Source of the DNA: an uncultured Sphingobacteriales bacterium
GTDB taxonomy: Bacteria; Bacteroidota; Bacteroidia; Chitinophagales; Chitinophagaceae
DNA length: 24,811 nucleotides
Reading direction: 5' to 3'
Assembly: GCA_937991535.1 (NCBI GenBank)
Contig: CALKHN010000031.1
Coordinates: 1 to 24,811, forward strand
Shown piece after piece: positions 1 through 7,104 of this stretch; position 1 is the stretch's first letter; each line of letters opens with the position of its first letter. The notes under the pieces were generated by a model, which did not search any database, was not told the origin of the DNA, and saw nothing but the letters and a program-made list of their open reading frames with translations. The translations under genes were made by a program, and so were the position numbers.

Positions 1-1796
1 GGTGTGGTTACGGTAATGACTTTAGAATCTGAAGCACTGCAACCATTGCGTGTAACGGTTACGGTGTAGGTATTGGCTGAGTTAACAGAAATGGTTCTGG
101 TGGTCTGTCCGCCTGGCAGCCAGCTATAGGTAGTGCCTGCACCGGGATCGCCTGCATCAAGGGTGATGCTGCTTCCTGCACAGATGGCTGCATCCGCGCC
201 GAGGTTCACCGTTGGCGGTGTGCCACCCGTAACAATAATATCTTGTTCAAAGGAACCTGAAACACCGCCACTGGTAGTTACTGTAAGGGTTACATGATAT
301 GTTCCGGCAGTTGAATAACTATGTGATATTGTTGGATTGTCGCCGGAAATAGCGGGACTGCCGTCGCCAAAATTCCATACGTAATTAATTATACTACCGC
401 TACAGGGTATAGAAGCATCGGTGAAGTTTACAGACAGCGTGCCGCAAACACCGGTTTGTGAGTAAGTAAACATAGGATCCACCGCTGGTTTTGTAGTAAT
501 AACAATCGTATCACGTGCAATGCATCCGTTTTTTGTAACGGTTACCCAATATTTACCGGCGCCTAAGGCTACTGTTGTTTTGTTAGTTTCAAACGCGTAT
601 ACCGGACTGTAAGTACTACCCCATTTATAAGTAGCGCCGGTTACTCCCGCATCTAAAAGCAGGGTACCCCCAGGACACATACTTTGGTCGGGCCCAAGGT
701 TTACCACTAATGGAGGGTTTACATTTACAGTTATGCTACCCGTTGCATCAATACCACATTTGGTTTTGGTAACGGTATAGGTTGTATTTACTGAAGGACT
801 GGCAACGGGGTTATATACAGTAGTGCTGCTTAAACCGGTAGCAGGTGACCATATATAGGTGGCGCCGGGTTCGGAGCCCGCATCAAGCTGTACGCTGCTG
901 CCTGAACAAATATTTTTAGACGCACCCATATTAACCGGGGCAGGACCGGATGTGGGATTGGGAAGTGTAATTTGCATTTCAATAAAATCGTATCCGCCAA
1001 AGTCGTTACTAACTTCATAGAATATATCGTAGGTACCCCCGGTTGGAAAGGTATGAACAGGATTAAATACATAGTAATCTGCACCATCAATAAGCCATCC
1101 AATATAGTTTATGGGTTTTGCAGGATCGCAATATGAAGAACTATCGTGAAACTGAACCTGTACATTTCCGCAAGCGCTTATTATCTCATACCCGAACTTT
1201 CCTTTTACCGGCGGGGAAGCTGTAATAACTATTGAATCTCTTACCAGGCAGGTTCCGTTGCCCACTTCAACCCAATAGGTGTTAACGCCTGCAGGGGGGG
1301 CTACTAAGCGATTGGGAAAAGTATTATATGCCGGGTCTTCCCAGGTATACGTGTCATAACCCGATACAGAATTAAGTGTGAGTTCAACTCCTGTGCATAT
1401 AGACATATCATTGCCCAGGCTAAATACAGGTTTTTCAAACGCAGTTATATAAGAGGATTTAGTAGTTGTGTGTGTGCTGCCGCCTTGTGAAGTAACCGTA
1501 AGTGTAACTGTAAATGATTCAAAAGGATTTGTTGTTGTATATGTATGCGATGGATTTGCATTAGTGGTCGTAGTTGTAACGCCATCACCAAAATTCCACG
1601 TATAACTCACAATAGGGTCGCCCGCATTGAAGGTTGATGTGCTCGTAAACTGTACAACCAATGGCGCACAGCCTGATGTTGCAGTAGCCGAAAAATTTGC
1701 TGTTAAAGCAGATGGACTTCCTCCGGGGGTATTGCCTGCATTTGAATTGACATATGTCAATAACAGCAAGGATACGAACAGTATAATTCTCTTCAT
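1..1796 (-). CDS. Secreted PKD-domain repeat protein (partial, C-terminus beyond window)
   Basis: The minus strand is open from an ATG at 1796 to the window edge: 598 codons with no stop. The protein starts with a signal peptide (K2-R3, hydrophobic residues 4-15, likely cleavage near A20). Two clear PKD domains follow, at about residues 33-118 and 440-523, each with the WNFGDG motif (68-72 and 474-479). A degenerate PKD-like segment lies at about 200-278. Between them are four copies of an Ig-like module of about 70 residues, starting near 127, 289, 366 and 530; most copies have a form of L-G-x-D-x-x-I-C-x-G and of L-D-A-G, followed by Y-x-W. Such proteins in Bacteroidetes are secreted surface or gliding-associated adhesins, often with a C-terminal type IX secretion signal; that end is outside the window, so secretion by T9SS is inference. 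It is divergent from dnaG. Confidence 0.9.
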   Translation of the reverse strand, partial: MKRIILFVSLLLLTYVNSNAGNTPGGSPSALTANFSATATSGCAPLVVQFTSTSTFNAGDPIVSYTWNFGDGVTTTTTNANPSHTYTTTNPFESFTVTLTVTSQGGSTHTTTKSSYITAFEKPVFSLGNDMSICTGVELTLNSVSGYDTYTWEDPAYNTFPNRLVAPPAGVNTYWVEVGNGTCLVRDSIVITASPPVKGKFGYEIISACGNVQVQFHDSSSYCDPAKPINYIGWLIDGADYYVFNPVHTFPTGGTYDIFYEVSNDFGGYDFIEMQITLPNPTSGPAPVNMGASKNICSGSSVQLDAGSEPGATYIWSPATGLSSTTVYNPVASPSVNTTYTVTKTKCGIDATGSITVNVNPPLVVNLGPDQSMCPGGTLLLDAGVTGATYKWGSTYSPVYAFETNKTTVALGAGKYWVTVTKNGCIARDTIVITTKPAVDPMFTYSQTGVCGTLSVNFTDASIPCSGSIINYVWNFGDGSPAISGDNPTISHSYSTAGTYHVTLTVTTSGGVSGSFEQDIIVTGGTPPTVNLGADAAICAGSSITLDAGDPGAGTTYSWLPGGQTTRTISVNSANTYTVTVTRNGCSASDSKVITVTT

Positions 1797-1900
1797 AGGA
1801 AATTATTCTTAGTTAATCGAGGATATAGACAACAGGGGTAATAACGTATATTATATTTTTAAATTGTTGCAAACCATTTCCTTAAAAAAAAAATCATAGG

Positions 1901-1908
1901 TAGCTTTG
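1901..1908 (+). promoter_or_regulatory. Candidate -7 box for dnaG
   Basis: TAGCTTTG matches the Bacteroidetes sigma-A -7 consensus TAnnTTTG exactly and lies 40 nt before the dnaG start. No TTG occurs at the usual -33 distance; a TTTCC sits 19 nt upstream instead. Transcription would begin near 1915-1920, giving a leader of about 30 nt. Confidence 0.5.
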
Positions 1909-1948
1909 CAGGTGTTAACTTGTACCAATATCACTAATTGATTTTTAA

Positions 1949-3892
1949 TTGATTTCACAAATTACCACACAGCAAATTCTATCCAGGATTGATATTATAG
2001 ATATAGTGGGGAGCTTTGTAAAGCTTAAAAAAAGAGGTACCAATTATTTGGGGCTATGTCCTTTTCATAACGAAAAAACACCCTCTTTTACAGTTTCACC
2101 TGCTAAGGAAATCTATAAATGTTTTGGTTGCGGACGAAGTGGAAATACCATCAGCTTTTTGATGGATCATGAAAAGTACAGTTATGCCGAGGCGCTGCGC
2201 TGGCTGGCGAACAGGTACAATGTGGAAGTGGAGGAAACGGAGGTAAGCCCGGCTACCCGTGCATTACATCAAACCGCTGACAGTCTTTATATCATCAACA
2301 ACTTTGCTCAGCAATTTTTTAGCAATCTTTTGCTTCGGACTGAAGAAGGCCAGGATATTGCCCTGAGTTACCTGAAAGAACGGGGGTTTGATACATCTGT
2401 TATCGAAAAATTTCAAATCGGGTATTGCAGTCAGCAAAGGGATGCGTTTGCAAAAGCGGCGGTAGCGGCGCAATATAATCCGGAATATTTACAAAAAACG
2501 GGGTTGGTAGTAATGAGAGATGACCAGCTTGTTGATAATTACCGCGGGCGCATCACCTTTCCTATACACAATCAAACCGGAAAAATCATTGGGTTTGGCG
2601 CCCGCATCATTGGTAAAAACGACAGGGCGCCAAAATACATCAATACCCCTGAAAATGAAATATACAGCAAAAGCAAAATACTATACGGTTCTTATTTTGC
2701 AAGGCAGGCAATTGATAAGGCAGACGAGTGTTTACTGGTAGAGGGGTATACAGATGTGATTTCATTGCACCAGGCGGGCATTGAAAATGTAGTAGCCAGT
2801 GGCGGCACATCGTTAACTGCTGACCAGTTGCGGCTGATAAAAAAATATACCACTAATCTTACTATTATTTATGATGGTGATGCAGCGGGTATTAAAGCAG
2901 CATTAAGGGGACTTGACCTCGCTTTGGAAGAAGGACTACAGGTACAACTGGTACTGATTCCCGGTAATGAAGATCCCGATAGTTATGTAAAAAAAATAGG
3001 GAGCGCCGAATTTAAAAAATTTGTAGCCGCTAATAAAAAAGATATTGTTCTTTTTCAGTTAGAAGTGTCGCTGAAAGATGCGGGAAGTGATTCCAATAAA
3101 AAAGCCGCTGTGGTTAACCGCATTGCCGAAACCATATCAAGGCTCAATAAAGCTGAAGATTTTACCAAGCAGCAGGATTATATCAGACAGTGTTCCGGTC
3201 TGCTTAAAATTGATGAGGCAGGATTAAATGCTTTGGTTAATAAATTTATCCGGGAAAGAATCACAAAGCAGGAAAATAAAATAGTACCGGATGATGCAAA
3301 AGCTGTTGCTGAAGCCGTAGAGGAGCCATTAGCAGCAGAAGAGGATTCTTTACGACTTCTTAAAAGGGATGAATTAATTGAGCGAAATATAACCAGGGCT
3401 TTGATTGAATTTGGTGGCTATGCCTGGGATGAACAGCGAAAAGTATCGGATTATATTTTTGAGGAGTTTGAAACCAACGGATTGCAGGAACTGATAGATA
3501 ATAAACAGATGCTTTTAGTAATTGAAACATATCAATCGTGGATGAAAGAAGGTGTTGATGCCGGTCCCAAACAATTTTTATATCATCCTGATGAGCAGCT
3601 TAGTGCCGTTGTTATAAACTTAATGGATACCCGCTACGAATTAAGCGCTAACTGGAAAGACCACTATGACGGTCCCCTGCCTACACGCGAAGATCTTTAC
3701 AGGGAAGAAGTTTCCTCAACGCTGAACTATCTTAAATTAAGAAAAATTAAAAGACTGATTGATGAAAACCAACGTGATCTTGAAAAAACATCTTCTTCGG
3801 AAGATCAGCTTACTTTATTACAGACACACCAGCATTTGAAACAACTTGAAATAATGCTTACCAAAAACCATGGAACGGTAATCTTCAGGTAA
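1949..3892 (+). CDS. dnaG: DNA primase DnaG
   Basis: DnaG synthesises the RNA primers for chromosome replication at the fork, together with the DnaB helicase. The 647-aa product has the expected order: an N-terminal CHC2 zinc finger (C37-x2-H40 ... C58-x2-C61), the RNA-polymerase domain with N-Y-R-G-R-I-x-F-P-I at 197-206, and the TOPRIM core with E-G-Y-T-D-V at 265-270 (catalytic Glu 265), Y-D-G-D at 308-311 and E-D-P-D-S-Y at 341-346. A C-terminal helicase-binding region of low conservation extends to 647. The start is a TTG at 1949; it gives the family-typical N-terminus (M-I-S-Q-x-T), and no in-frame ATG lies closer to the conserved start. The gene stands alone, divergent from the PKD protein and convergent with the next gene. 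Confidence 0.97.
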   Translation: MISQITTQQILSRIDIIDIVGSFVKLKKRGTNYLGLCPFHNEKTPSFTVSPAKEIYKCFGCGRSGNTISFLMDHEKYSYAEALRWLANRYNVEVEETEVSPATRALHQTADSLYIINNFAQQFFSNLLLRTEEGQDIALSYLKERGFDTSVIEKFQIGYCSQQRDAFAKAAVAAQYNPEYLQKTGLVVMRDDQLVDNYRGRITFPIHNQTGKIIGFGARIIGKNDRAPKYINTPENEIYSKSKILYGSYFARQAIDKADECLLVEGYTDVISLHQAGIENVVASGGTSLTADQLRLIKKYTTNLTIIYDGDAAGIKAALRGLDLALEEGLQVQLVLIPGNEDPDSYVKKIGSAEFKKFVAANKKDIVLFQLEVSLKDAGSDSNKKAAVVNRIAETISRLNKAEDFTKQQDYIRQCSGLLKIDEAGLNALVNKFIRERITKQENKIVPDDAKAVAEAVEEPLAAEEDSLRLLKRDELIERNITRALIEFGGYAWDEQRKVSDYIFEEFETNGLQELIDNKQMLLVIETYQSWMKEGVDAGPKQFLYHPDEQLSAVVINLMDTRYELSANWKDHYDGPLPTREDLYREEVSSTLNYLKLRKIKRLIDENQRDLEKTSSSEDQLTLLQTHQHLKQLEIMLTKNHGTVIFR

Positions 3893-3923
3893 ACCTGTTT
3901 ACATGTAACTCTGTAAAGGAAGA

Positions 3924-4442
3924 TTATTTTTCCGCTACAACATTTGCGGTTCTTCCTGGGGAGTAACGATTTGTACGGGATTTATTTTGAACTGTAATTA
4001 ACACTGTACTTTCATTTTTTTTAATGAGCGGTGTTAATTTGTTAACAGCAGACACCGACCGGCAACTCTTAAAACGCAGAGCGGTCCAAACATGATCAAG
4101 TGTTACCTGGTATTCACTTTCAAAGCCATTTTGATTGAGCATCTTCCAACTGCAATCCCTGTTCAGATCACTCACAATTTTAGAAGTGGTTTTGGGATAG
4201 GCTATCCACAATTTTCCATCTTCATCCAGTGCGGGTAATACTTCTTTTAATATATTGTTTAACTGTGTTTCGTTAACTGCAAATACCAATGCAAAGTCTA
4301 TACGCCTTGATTTAAGCAAAGGAGTTACATTTTTGGCAAATGCGATCTTGGCAAATTGTTTTTCGATGGAAGAAGGTAATCCCTGAATGAGTAAATTCTT
4401 TTCTTCAGTAAGTTGAAGTTTTTCAAACATAGTCTGCATCAT
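3924..4442 (-). CDS. DUF3052-like hypothetical protein
   Basis: A 172-aa soluble protein without signal peptide or membrane segment. The central part (about residues 45-125) has the layout of DUF3052-type proteins: a segment on the pattern D-F-A-L-V-F, then L-x-x-x-L-P-A-L-D-E-D-G-K-L-W-I-A-Y-P-K, S-K-I-x-x-D-L-N-R-D, and D-x-x-W-T-A-L-R-F-K. This fold looks like a reduced methyltransferase-type Rossmann unit without a SAM motif, and no biochemical function is established. The C-terminal 45 residues are basic and Ser/Thr-rich. Two ATGs are adjacent at 4442 and 4439 and a third lies at 4430, so the start is uncertain by four codons. It converges with dnaG across 31 nt. The family call is from memory of sequence patterns and is moderate. 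Confidence 0.6.
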   Translation of the reverse strand: MMQTMFEKLQLTEEKNLLIQGLPSSIEKQFAKIAFAKNVTPLLKSRRIDFALVFAVNETQLNNILKEVLPALDEDGKLWIAYPKTTSKIVSDLNRDCSWKMLNQNGFESEYQVTLDHVWTALRFKSCRSVSAVNKLTPLIKKNESTVLITVQNKSRTNRYSPGRTANVVAEK

Positions 4443-4583
4443 GCTTCAACACAATTTTTAATAGTTGCAAAAAGAGCTGCAAGATAATAAAATTATGCTT
4501 AACGACCAACTTTAGCACCAAATAGCCCCCAAAAACAAGGGCATTTGTCAAAAAATACAGTTGAAGAAATTCTCCAAGACGGC

Positions 4584-5390
4584 TTATTTAACAGGCTTGT
4601 AATATTTCATCGCGTCTTCTGCATAGCGCTTAACTTTCGCAATACGTGTTTCATCGGAAGGGTGGGTACTTAAAAATTCAGGGGGCTTTTGACCGCCTCC
4701 GGCTTTTGCCATTCTTTCCCAGAATGGTACTGCCTCATTGGGATTGTATCCGGCCATTGCAGCAAAAATTAATCCGTATTGGTCGGCTTCTAACTCCTGC
4801 TTACGGGAATTGGGCAGCAGTACACCAATTTGAGCTCCAGGTGCATATACTGTATTAAAGATATTGCTTACTGTAGGATTTCCGGATGTTAATACGCTAC
4901 CTACGCTACCTAACCCCTCTGCAAGAAGTCCCTGGCTCATCCGCTCATTGCCATGCTGTGCTATGGCATGTGCAATTTCATGCCCCATTACCACCGCTAA
5001 TGCCGCTTCATTTTGGGTAACAGGAAGTATGCCTGTATATACCACTACTTTTCCACCGGGCATGCACCATGCATTTACATCTTTTGAATCTACAAGATTA
5101 AACTCCCATTGGTAACCTTGTAAAATATTGCCTTTGTTTTCGGCGGTATAATATTGAGTGATGGCTTTTGCAATGCGATTACCCACCCGTTTAACCATTT
5201 CAGCATCTTTACTTACCGAACTGCTTACGATTTTATTCTGTGAAAGAAAAGTTTGATATTCTGTTTTAGCCATAGACTGCAACTCCGCTTCCGGTAACAA
5301 TTGCAACTGATTTCTTCCGGTAATGGCGTTACGGCTGCAGGAAACGGTTAAACAAGCTAAACCTGCAATAAAAAATAATTTTAAACGCAT
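4584..5390 (-). CDS. M48-family metalloprotease lipoprotein (BepA/LoiP-like)
   Basis: A 268-aa zinc endopeptidase of the M48 family. A lipoprotein signal peptide ends at C18. The catalytic motif H-E-I-A-H lies at 137-141 (two zinc-binding His and the catalytic Glu), and the downstream E-L-E-A-D at 199-203 supplies the third metal ligand. The segment A-W-C-M-P-G-G-K-V at 107-115 is typical of the YggG/LoiP/BepA subgroup, periplasmic quality-control proteases acting on outer-membrane proteins. There is no TPR tail, so it is closer to LoiP than to full-length BepA. The residues after C18 (S-R-N-A) are not acidic, unlike the lipoproteins of the SusCD locus, which fits a periplasm-facing anchor. 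It lies downstream of plsY with an unusual inverted-repeat region between them. Confidence 0.9.
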   Translation of the reverse strand: MRLKLFFIAGLACLTVSCSRNAITGRNQLQLLPEAELQSMAKTEYQTFLSQNKIVSSSVSKDAEMVKRVGNRIAKAITQYYTAENKGNILQGYQWEFNLVDSKDVNAWCMPGGKVVVYTGILPVTQNEAALAVVMGHEIAHAIAQHGNERMSQGLLAEGLGSVGSVLTSGNPTVSNIFNTVYAPGAQIGVLLPNSRKQELEADQYGLIFAAMAGYNPNEAVPFWERMAKAGGGQKPPEFLSTHPSDETRIAKVKRYAEDAMKYYKPVK

Positions 5391-5428
5391 GTGTTTTTAT
5401 TTGAATCCGTGATGTTGGCAATATGACG

Positions 5429-5457
5429 CAATTGGTATAATCCAATTGTTATACCAA
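5429..5457. repeat. Two overlapping, mutually exclusive inverted repeats
   Basis: CAATTGG (5429-5435) pairs perfectly with CCAATTG (5442-5448). TTGGTATAA (5432-5440) pairs perfectly with TTATACCAA (5449-5457). The two stems share bases, so only one can form at a time. No T-run follows on either strand, so neither looks like an intrinsic terminator. The site is between plsY and the M48 gene, about 40-67 nt before the M48 start codon. Confidence 0.6.
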
Positions 5458-5504
5458 AAATAATGTGAATGTGTTATTTTTTACCGGGGAGGCGAAAAAT
5501 AAAG

Positions 5505-6149
5505 TCAACGCCTTATTTTTCTGCGATCGCGATATTTTAGTATCGGCGCCTTGTTTTCACTTCCTTTTAAGAGCCTGGAAATGTTTTTTTGATGCGTTAG
5601 AATAACCAGTAGTGCCACTACTACAGCGAAAATTCGATAAGCATGATTGTTTACATTAAAAATAACAAGAATGAATACCGGAAAGGCCAGGCTGGCCAAA
5701 ATAGAGCTGAGTGATACAAACCGGGTAAGAAATAGCACAAGTGAGAAAACGCCTATACAACATAAAGCTGTCCAAGGGGAAATGCCAAGCACAAGCCCGA
5801 ATAAAGTAGCAACTCCCTTACCTCCCCGAAATTGGGCCCATATGGGATATATATGCCCCAGAACCGCACACAACCCCAGTCCTATCTGGAAATTCGTTCT
5901 TGCAAACTCATCGGCAACATAAAAGGGCAACAGGTATGCCAGTTTTACGGCTGCAAACCCTTTTACCATATCAACAATCATTACAACGGTGCCCCATTTA
6001 TATCCGAGTACCCTGTAAGTATTGGTAGCCCCGGCATTCCCGCTTCCATAATCCCGTATATCAATATTAAAGAAGTATCTGCTCACCCATACGGCAGTAG
6101 GAACAGAGCCTAAAAGGTATGCTAATATGACCAGCGTAAGTTCGTTCAT
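5505..6149 (-). CDS. plsY: Acyl-phosphate glycerol-3-phosphate acyltransferase PlsY
   Basis: PlsY is an inner-membrane enzyme that transfers the acyl group of acyl-phosphate to glycerol-3-phosphate, giving lysophosphatidic acid, the first step of phospholipid synthesis in the PlsX/PlsY route. The 214-aa protein is very hydrophobic with several membrane spans. The three family motifs are visible: G-S-G-N-A-G-A-T-N at 35-43, G-H-I-Y-P-I-W at 98-104 followed by F-R-G-G-K-G-V-A-T at 107-115, and V-S-L-S-S-I at 145-150. The C-terminus is a basic cytoplasmic tail of about 25 residues. It has an exact TAnnTTTG box 26-33 nt before its start, in the 62-nt gap after prmA, so it is probably transcribed independently. 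Confidence 0.96.
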   Translation of the reverse strand: MNELTLVILAYLLGSVPTAVWVSRYFFNIDIRDYGSGNAGATNTYRVLGYKWGTVVMIVDMVKGFAAVKLAYLLPFYVADEFARTNFQIGLGLCAVLGHIYPIWAQFRGGKGVATLFGLVLGISPWTALCCIGVFSLVLFLTRFVSLSSILASLAFPVFILVIFNVNNHAYRIFAVVVALLVILTHQKNISRLLKGSENKAPILKYRDRRKIRR

Positions 6150-6174
6150 CAGATATCAGGTTGAAGTAAGGCTG

Positions 6175-6182
6175 CAAATATA
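6175..6182 (-). promoter_or_regulatory. Candidate -7 box for plsY
   Basis: On the minus strand the sequence reads TATATTTG, an exact match to TAnnTTTG. Initiation would fall about 20 nt before the plsY ATG at 6149. No TTG lies at the usual 17-23 nt spacing upstream; the surrounding sequence is an AT repeat, which weakens the call. Confidence 0.4.
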
Positions 6183-6211
6183 TATATATTTTTTACAACT
6201 AAAGGTCGCTT

Positions 6212-7042
6212 TTAAACAGTAGCTTCCTTTGTAAACGACATACAAAGCCAATTATTTTTCTGCCGTACAGTATCTGTTAAAAATGAACGGCTAGAGGCTA
6301 ATGACTCTACTTCGTTTCTGTCTTCCTGCAATATACCGCTAATAATCAATATGCCATCATTATTTAGATGTTGATGGAAACTTTTCATATTGGCAAGGAT
6401 AACATGAAGATTAACATTGGCAAGTATCATATCCCATTTTTCTCCCACAGGGAAATGATCTTCTTTTAAAAGCCGGATTTTTCCGCACTTGTTTTTTTCA
6501 ATATTTTCTGAGGCATTCTCAATACTCCAGTCGTCGCAATCAATTGCCAGTACTTTCTCTGCGTTCATTTTTCCGGCAAGTATGGCTAATACGCCTGTAC
6601 CAGTTCCAAAATCCGCTACTTTTTTTCCCGTGCAGTGATGCTGTTGCAAACTTTCAAGCATTAAACTGGTAGTGGCATGATGTCCGGTGCCAAAACTCAT
6701 TTTTGGAGTAATTACAATTTCATATGCAACGTTCTTTATACTTTTATGAAAATCAGCTCTTATGGCAACAAAATTATCAATGATTACCGGTTCGAAACTA
6801 TTTTCCCAAATGGCGTTCCAGTTTTTATTTTTAATAACAGATATAGAATATTTACTATCCGGCTGCATTAGTTGATTAAACACGGTTTCATCGTACTTTG
6901 CTTCAGAAATATAAGCCTTTACAAACCCCTCTCCTTCTTCAAATCCTTCTGTTTCTATGGCATCGCTCAAACGGGCAATCAGCATTTCAGCCTGCTCACT
7001 GCTTTCTACTTCGAATGTTATTTCGATGTATTTTTCTTCCAT
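6212..7042 (-). CDS. prmA: Ribosomal protein L11 methyltransferase PrmA
   Basis: PrmA uses S-adenosylmethionine to methylate ribosomal protein L11 in the cytoplasm. The 276-aa product has an N-terminal substrate-recognition domain (about 1-95), a linker with the family signature P-K-M-S-F-G-T-G-H-H-A-T-T at 113-125, and a Rossmann methyltransferase domain with motif I D-F-G-T-G-T-G-V-L-A-I at 144-154, an acidic ribose-binding residue in A-I-D-C-D (166-170), and the L-A-N-V-N motif at 207-211. Length is close to the usual 290 aa. The ATG at 7042 is directly preceded by the U tract of the pnp terminator, so either read-through or a promoter hidden near the hairpin must supply its transcript. 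Confidence 0.95.
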   Translation of the reverse strand: MEEKYIEITFEVESSEQAEMLIARLSDAIETEGFEEGEGFVKAYISEAKYDETVFNQLMQPDSKYSISVIKNKNWNAIWENSFEPVIIDNFVAIRADFHKSIKNVAYEIVITPKMSFGTGHHATTSLMLESLQQHHCTGKKVADFGTGTGVLAILAGKMNAEKVLAIDCDDWSIENASENIEKNKCGKIRLLKEDHFPVGEKWDMILANVNLHVILANMKSFHQHLNNDGILIISGILQEDRNEVESLASSRSFLTDTVRQKNNWLCMSFTKEATV

Positions 7043-7084
7043 TGGTTAAAATTAAAAAGCTACCCATTAATAACAGGTAGCTTT
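7043..7084 (-). terminator. Intrinsic terminator of pnp
   Basis: On the minus strand AAAGCTACC (7084-7076) and GGTAGCTTT (7064-7056) form a perfect 9-bp stem around an 11-nt loop, followed directly by a U-rich tail (TTAATTTT). It starts about 20 nt after the pnp stop and ends against the prmA start codon. Confidence 0.85.
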
Positions 7085-7104
7085 CATGAATGATCTGTTT
7101 AAAA

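Noticed and set aside
1627..1812. Plus-strand open frame at the left end
   Set aside because: It is antisense to the signal-peptide and first PKD-domain coding region, which is fully open for 598 codons with family motifs.
4480..4486. Minus-strand TATCTTG, also seen at 22435-22441, as a -7 box
   Set aside because: It lacks one T of TAnnTTTG and has no TTG at a suitable distance; two copies are not enough to call a variant.
4519..4547. Imperfect hairpin CAAAT...ATTTG downstream of the M48 gene
   Set aside because: The stem has a bulge and no T-run follows on either strand, so I do not call a terminator.
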